NCBI RefSeq assembly: GCF_001262605.1
Contig: NZ_LGTC01000001.1
Span: 3,113,001-3,177,000 of the forward strand
Source: Pseudobacteroides cellulosolvens ATCC 35603 = DSM 2933
Lineage (GTDB): Bacteria > Bacillota > Clostridia > Acetivibrionales > DSM-2933
Direction: 5' to 3'
DNA length: 64,000 nt
A program made the position numbers and the translations under genes. Positions 58,712-64,000 of this stretch are shown piece after piece. The notes beneath the pieces are model-generated. The model worked only from the letters and a program-made list of their open reading frames with translations, did not search any database and had not been told where the DNA came from. Position 1 is the first letter of the stretch. The number at the start of each line of letters is the position of its first letter.

Positions 58712-59743
58712 CTACTTCCAGAAAAATGGAGGGTAATCATCCAAATCTCCTCTAATATGCCTTGCCATCAATAGTGCTTGGGCATATGGCAAAAGGCCTA
58801 TTGGTATTTTTTCATCAAGATAAGGGTGGGTAATTTCCTCCTTTTTTCTTTTTTGCCATTCAGTTAATACAAGTTTCTTTGTTTCATCTGTCATAATAAC
58901 CGCTTCTGATTCCTTTTTTATAAACCCTTTTCCATTGATTTGCCTTCTGTTTATCAATGATAAAACCATCCTATCAACTAAATATGATCTAAATTCCTCC
59001 ATCATATCAAGTGCCAAACTGCTTCTTCCCGGCCTGTCTCTATGAAGATATCCTACCTGTGGATCTAAACCAACTGATTCCAGTGCTGCTTCAACATCAT
59101 GGGATAAAATTGTATAAAGAAACGATAACAACGCATTCACATTATCTGTTGGAGGCCTTTTAATTCTTTCATGAAAGAAAAATTCATCTTTTTGAGCAAG
59201 TATCATAGTATCAAGGCATCCAAAGTAAATTCTGGCTGCTTCTCCTTCTATACCTCGCAGCAAATCAATATTATTAACATTACGGACCTCCTCAGCTAAT
59301 CTTTTCAAAATATTCACTGCTGACACCAATTCATTGCTTTCTATTTTTTCTTCATGATCCCTTAATGCTCTTTGAATGCATACCCGGGAGTTGAGAATTT
59401 TTGATACAATAAATCGCTTCGATAACCGAAGTGTTGTTTCATCATTATCAGCCCACCTATATTGTTGTCTCCTTAATAATACATTTCCATGAGCTTTTCC
59501 TGTTACTCTCCCCAAGAAATATCCGCTTGAACTCAAAAATGAAAACGCTACCCCACGTTCACAACAAAGTCTCATAAGAGCAGGACTTGCTCCAGCGTAT
59601 CCAAAAGTAATAATTCCTTCAAGGTTGTGAATTGGAATTCTGAATTTAGTTTGGTCATCAGCTTTCACAAGCACATTTTCACCTTCGCAAGCCAAATAGG
59701 CATCAGGAGTGGTTACATAAAGTGTATTCAAAAGTCTTCTCAT
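58712..59743 (-). CDS. cas1: Cas1 integrase, type I-C
   Basis: 343 residues. LRGIEGEAARIYFGCLD holds the first metal glutamate (about E166), VGYLHRDRPGRSSLALDMME holds the histidine (about H241) and the following glutamate/aspartate. The LASSSGYFLGRV-like start is typical of Cas1c. Its ATG overlaps the cas4 stop by four bases. Confidence 0.95.
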   Translation of the reverse strand: MRRLLNTLYVTTPDAYLACEGENVLVKADDQTKFRIPIHNLEGIITFGYAGASPALMRLCCERGVAFSFLSSSGYFLGRVTGKAHGNVLLRRQQYRWADNDETTLRLSKRFIVSKILNSRVCIQRALRDHEEKIESNELVSAVNILKRLAEEVRNVNNIDLLRGIEGEAARIYFGCLDTMILAQKDEFFFHERIKRPPTDNVNALLSFLYTILSHDVEAALESVGLDPQVGYLHRDRPGRSSLALDMMEEFRSYLVDRMVLSLINRRQINGKGFIKKESEAVIMTDETKKLVLTEWQKRKKEEITHPYLDEKIPIGLLPYAQALLMARHIRGDLDDYPPFFWK

Positions 59744-60435
59744 CCCAACTCCTCACTTTCATTAAAAGCAGCATTAATATAGTTGCTGACTGAACGATAT
59801 TTTTTTGTCAGCCTTGGATTACACAACTCTACCAAAGAACAAATTGAACAATGCTTTCCAACTTCCGCAGGAGGAGTTTTTCCTTCCTTAAACATTTTGT
59901 GCATATAATCGATAAGGCAATATACCCTGCTCCTTATTTGTTCGTTTAAGTCAATCCTTTGCCTATGCTTAATTTGATCGTAGTAAAGTTCACCGTATTC
60001 TATTTTCACATTCATCATTTCTTCCAGACATATGGCTTGGGCACAGAGTTGCACCGCATCCCTGTCATCCTTCTTGGGTTTTCCCCTTTTAAATTCAATT
60101 GGTGTGACAATCCAAAAGCCCTGTCGTCCTTTTAGAGTCGTTGAATACTGTGATTCCGTTTCAACTCTTGTAAACTCTACAACGTCAGCTATGCCTCTTA
60201 ATCCTAGAGAATAGGATACAAGAGGCATTGCCCTAACAACCCGCAGTCCTTTTCTTGTTTCATCCAAAAAAGGATCATCGGAACGCTTATGTATAAATTG
60301 TCCTTCAATAGTTCTGACATTTTCAGCCCAAAGCTGCTCTATATGTATCAATGCCCATTGGCGTCTGCAGAAAGCAAAGTGCTGTATGCCTGATAACATG
60401 AGTATTTCTTCATCGTTATACTCTTTATACATCAT
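59740..60435 (-). CDS. cas4: Cas4, type I-C
   Basis: 231 residues. RecB-like nuclease motifs GIADVVEF and PIEFKRGKPKKDD with QLCAQAICLEE; iron-sulfur cysteines C23 (AFCRRQW) and a C-terminal HCSICSLVELCNP cluster. In type I-C Cas4 trims prespacers and selects PAM-containing ends. Coupled to cas7 and cas1 through four-base overlaps at each end. Confidence 0.95.
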   Translation of the reverse strand: MMYKEYNDEEILMLSGIQHFAFCRRQWALIHIEQLWAENVRTIEGQFIHKRSDDPFLDETRKGLRVVRAMPLVSYSLGLRGIADVVEFTRVETESQYSTTLKGRQGFWIVTPIEFKRGKPKKDDRDAVQLCAQAICLEEMMNVKIEYGELYYDQIKHRQRIDLNEQIRSRVYCLIDYMHKMFKEGKTPPAEVGKHCSICSLVELCNPRLTKKYRSVSNYINAAFNESEELG

Positions 60436-61284
60436 TTTTCAATAATGGTTACTCCTTCTGGAAGTTTCGATTTATCAAGATTAATGCTATAATCTGAAAA
60501 ATCTCTAGGTGGCTTTGATATATCTTTTCTTTTAACTGAAATAATATCGAAAAGTTTTTGAGCCGAACAATTTCCCAGCTCAGATTCATGCTTGAAAATA
60601 ACAAGTTTTCTAGTTGCCATTTTGCCTCTTGCAGCGGAACGGTCATGATCAAACATATTGACTAATGACTCCCATAAAACATCCAGATCTTTTTCAGCAA
60701 AGCCTGTCCGTTTGGCTAAAGGAGCAGATATGAAGCCTTCCATTTTGTATAACGCATAAGGAACGATATGTTTACGCCCCATGGTACGCTCTTTTTCAGC
60801 ATCCTTTTCATTTGTAACTGCCATTCTAGTTATTGTAACCTCTTGCGGAACAATTGGGTCTATACTTTTTGCAAAACTAAATTGAACAGGTCCTCTGACT
60901 TGACCACAATTTACTTCATTTGACATTACAGCTCCAAATGCACGAATATCGTAAAATCTCCCACACATATAATCTGTTAGCTTCTTTGCTTCTTCTTTTT
61001 CTTTTGGAAGTTTTTTAGCTTCCTGCTTTATTTTAAGTTCTTCGTAAGCAAGCATGTTCAAGTTATTTAATACAGCATTTTCCTTTACATATATATCATA
61101 CCCTAAACTACCAGCTCTTGATATCTCAATATAATTTCTTACCTTTCTTTTAATACATACATCAGTGACAAGACCATTGCTTGTCTCGGGATCAATCCTT
61201 GGCATATTGCCAGCATCAGGATCACCATTTGGATTTCCATTTTCTATGTCAAAAAACAATATAAATTCATACCTATTCTTTAGC

Positions 61285-61292
<8 letters not shown>
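60432..61292 (-). CDS. cas7c: Cas7c (Csd2) backbone subunit of Cascade
   Basis: 286 residues from the ATG at 61292 (GGAGG nine bases before); the reading from 61301 would begin inside that site. FFDIENGNPNGDPDAGNMPR and VTDVCIKRKVRNYI are the Cas7 family signature, and the RAMP fold continues with AFGAVMSNEVNCGQVRGPVQ. Multiple copies coat the crRNA. It overlaps the cas8c stop by eight bases. Confidence 0.95.
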
Positions 61293-63797
<2,505 letters not shown>

Positions 63798-64000
63798 TTA
63801 AAACAATAGTACCTCATTTGGTGCTTTAACACTCTCTGCATCCATGAGACCTATTAAATTATTGTAAAATGAGCTGTCTCTGACAACCCAGTAAAGCCCT
63901 CCAACCTTTTCACTGCCTATTGCACCAGCTTTGACAAGTGCTTCTCTCTCAAAAACATAAATTTGCACAGAATACTTTTGAAGGCTCCTGCTGTACATTC
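63798..64000 (-). CDS. cas3: Cas3 helicase-nuclease, C-terminal end only
   Basis: The window holds about the last 67 residues; the frame is open to the right edge, so the apparent ATG at 63998 is not the start. The tail (LQKYSVQIYVFEREALVKAG, GGLYWVV, SFYNNLIGLM) is like the C-terminus of type I-C Cas3. Identification rests mainly on position, first in the cas3-cas5c-cas8c-cas7c-cas4-cas1-cas2 order. HD and helicase motifs are outside the window. Confidence 0.85.
   Translation of the reverse strand, partial: MYSRSLQKYSVQIYVFEREALVKAGAIGSEKVGGLYWVVRDSSFYNNLIGLMDAESVKAPNEVLLF

Overview
The window reads as a chromosomal segment of a low-GC, anaerobic, Gram-positive member of the Clostridia. This is inferred from AT-rich intergenic DNA, strong AGGAGG-type ribosome binding sites, the alr-endoAI-endoA arrangement, a SpoVB-like flippase, a CsaB pyruvyl transferase next to an SLH-like protein, DUF1835/DUF3795/DUF4330 family genes and a Clostridia-like birA-coaX arrangement. 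I cannot name a species from the sequence alone. Most genes lie on the minus strand.

Region by region. (1) 1-9.9 kb: a cut-off DUF1835 gene, small decayed ORFs, an Ntn-hydrolase-like secreted protein, a GT2/DUF2304/GT39-type glycosylation operon, a 5'-truncated MIF-family remnant next to an acyl-CoA synthetase, a lipoprotein and a VanW protein. (2) 10-12.9 kb: split transketolase and a YitT transporter-like protein. (3) 13-20.2 kb: a fused GT4-CsaB protein with TagA/WecG on the plus strand, then a tiny HPD-containing J-like protein, a membrane-anchored FAD oxidoreductase with a C-terminal SLH-like region, and the EndoAI/EndoA toxin-antitoxin pair. (4) 20.5-29.5 kb: alanine racemase, Nnr metabolite repair, then a surface polysaccharide block (O-antigen-ligase-like protein, DUF4330, GT4, two hexapeptide acyltransferases, MurJ-type flippase). 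(5) 29.7-41 kb: a membrane-tailed ExoVII-large-subunit-like protein with a MocR regulator, Hsp20, SpoVB-like flippase, thioesterase, orphan PilM, DusB, PilZ, and a secreted beta-propeller protein. (6) 41.1-49.5 kb: a probable cofactor operon running ADH-folP-folB-folK-unknown-birA-amidohydrolase-(REQRDN protein)-coaX; the amidohydrolase is split by an intact 1608-bp IS1182-family element. (7) 49.7-64 kb: a DUF3795 protein, then a very large type I-C CRISPR array (123 repeats and 122 spacers by my count) with its leader and the adjoining cas2-cas1-cas4-cas7c-cas8c-cas5c-cas3 operon; cas3 runs off the window.

How they fit together. CsaB-type pyruvylation of a secondary cell-wall polymer is the usual ligand for SLH domains, so the GT4-CsaB/TagA pair and the SLH-like oxidoreductase may belong to one cell-surface scheme (inference). 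The CRISPR repeat, its hairpin, the degenerate end repeat and the cas gene order all agree that crRNAs are made on the minus strand from a leader at 58241-58409. Two near-duplicate leader-proximal spacers read as the nuclease domain of a phage terminase large subunit, and another reads as the DPPY motif of an adenine methylase, so the recent history of the array appears directed at tailed phages or prophages.
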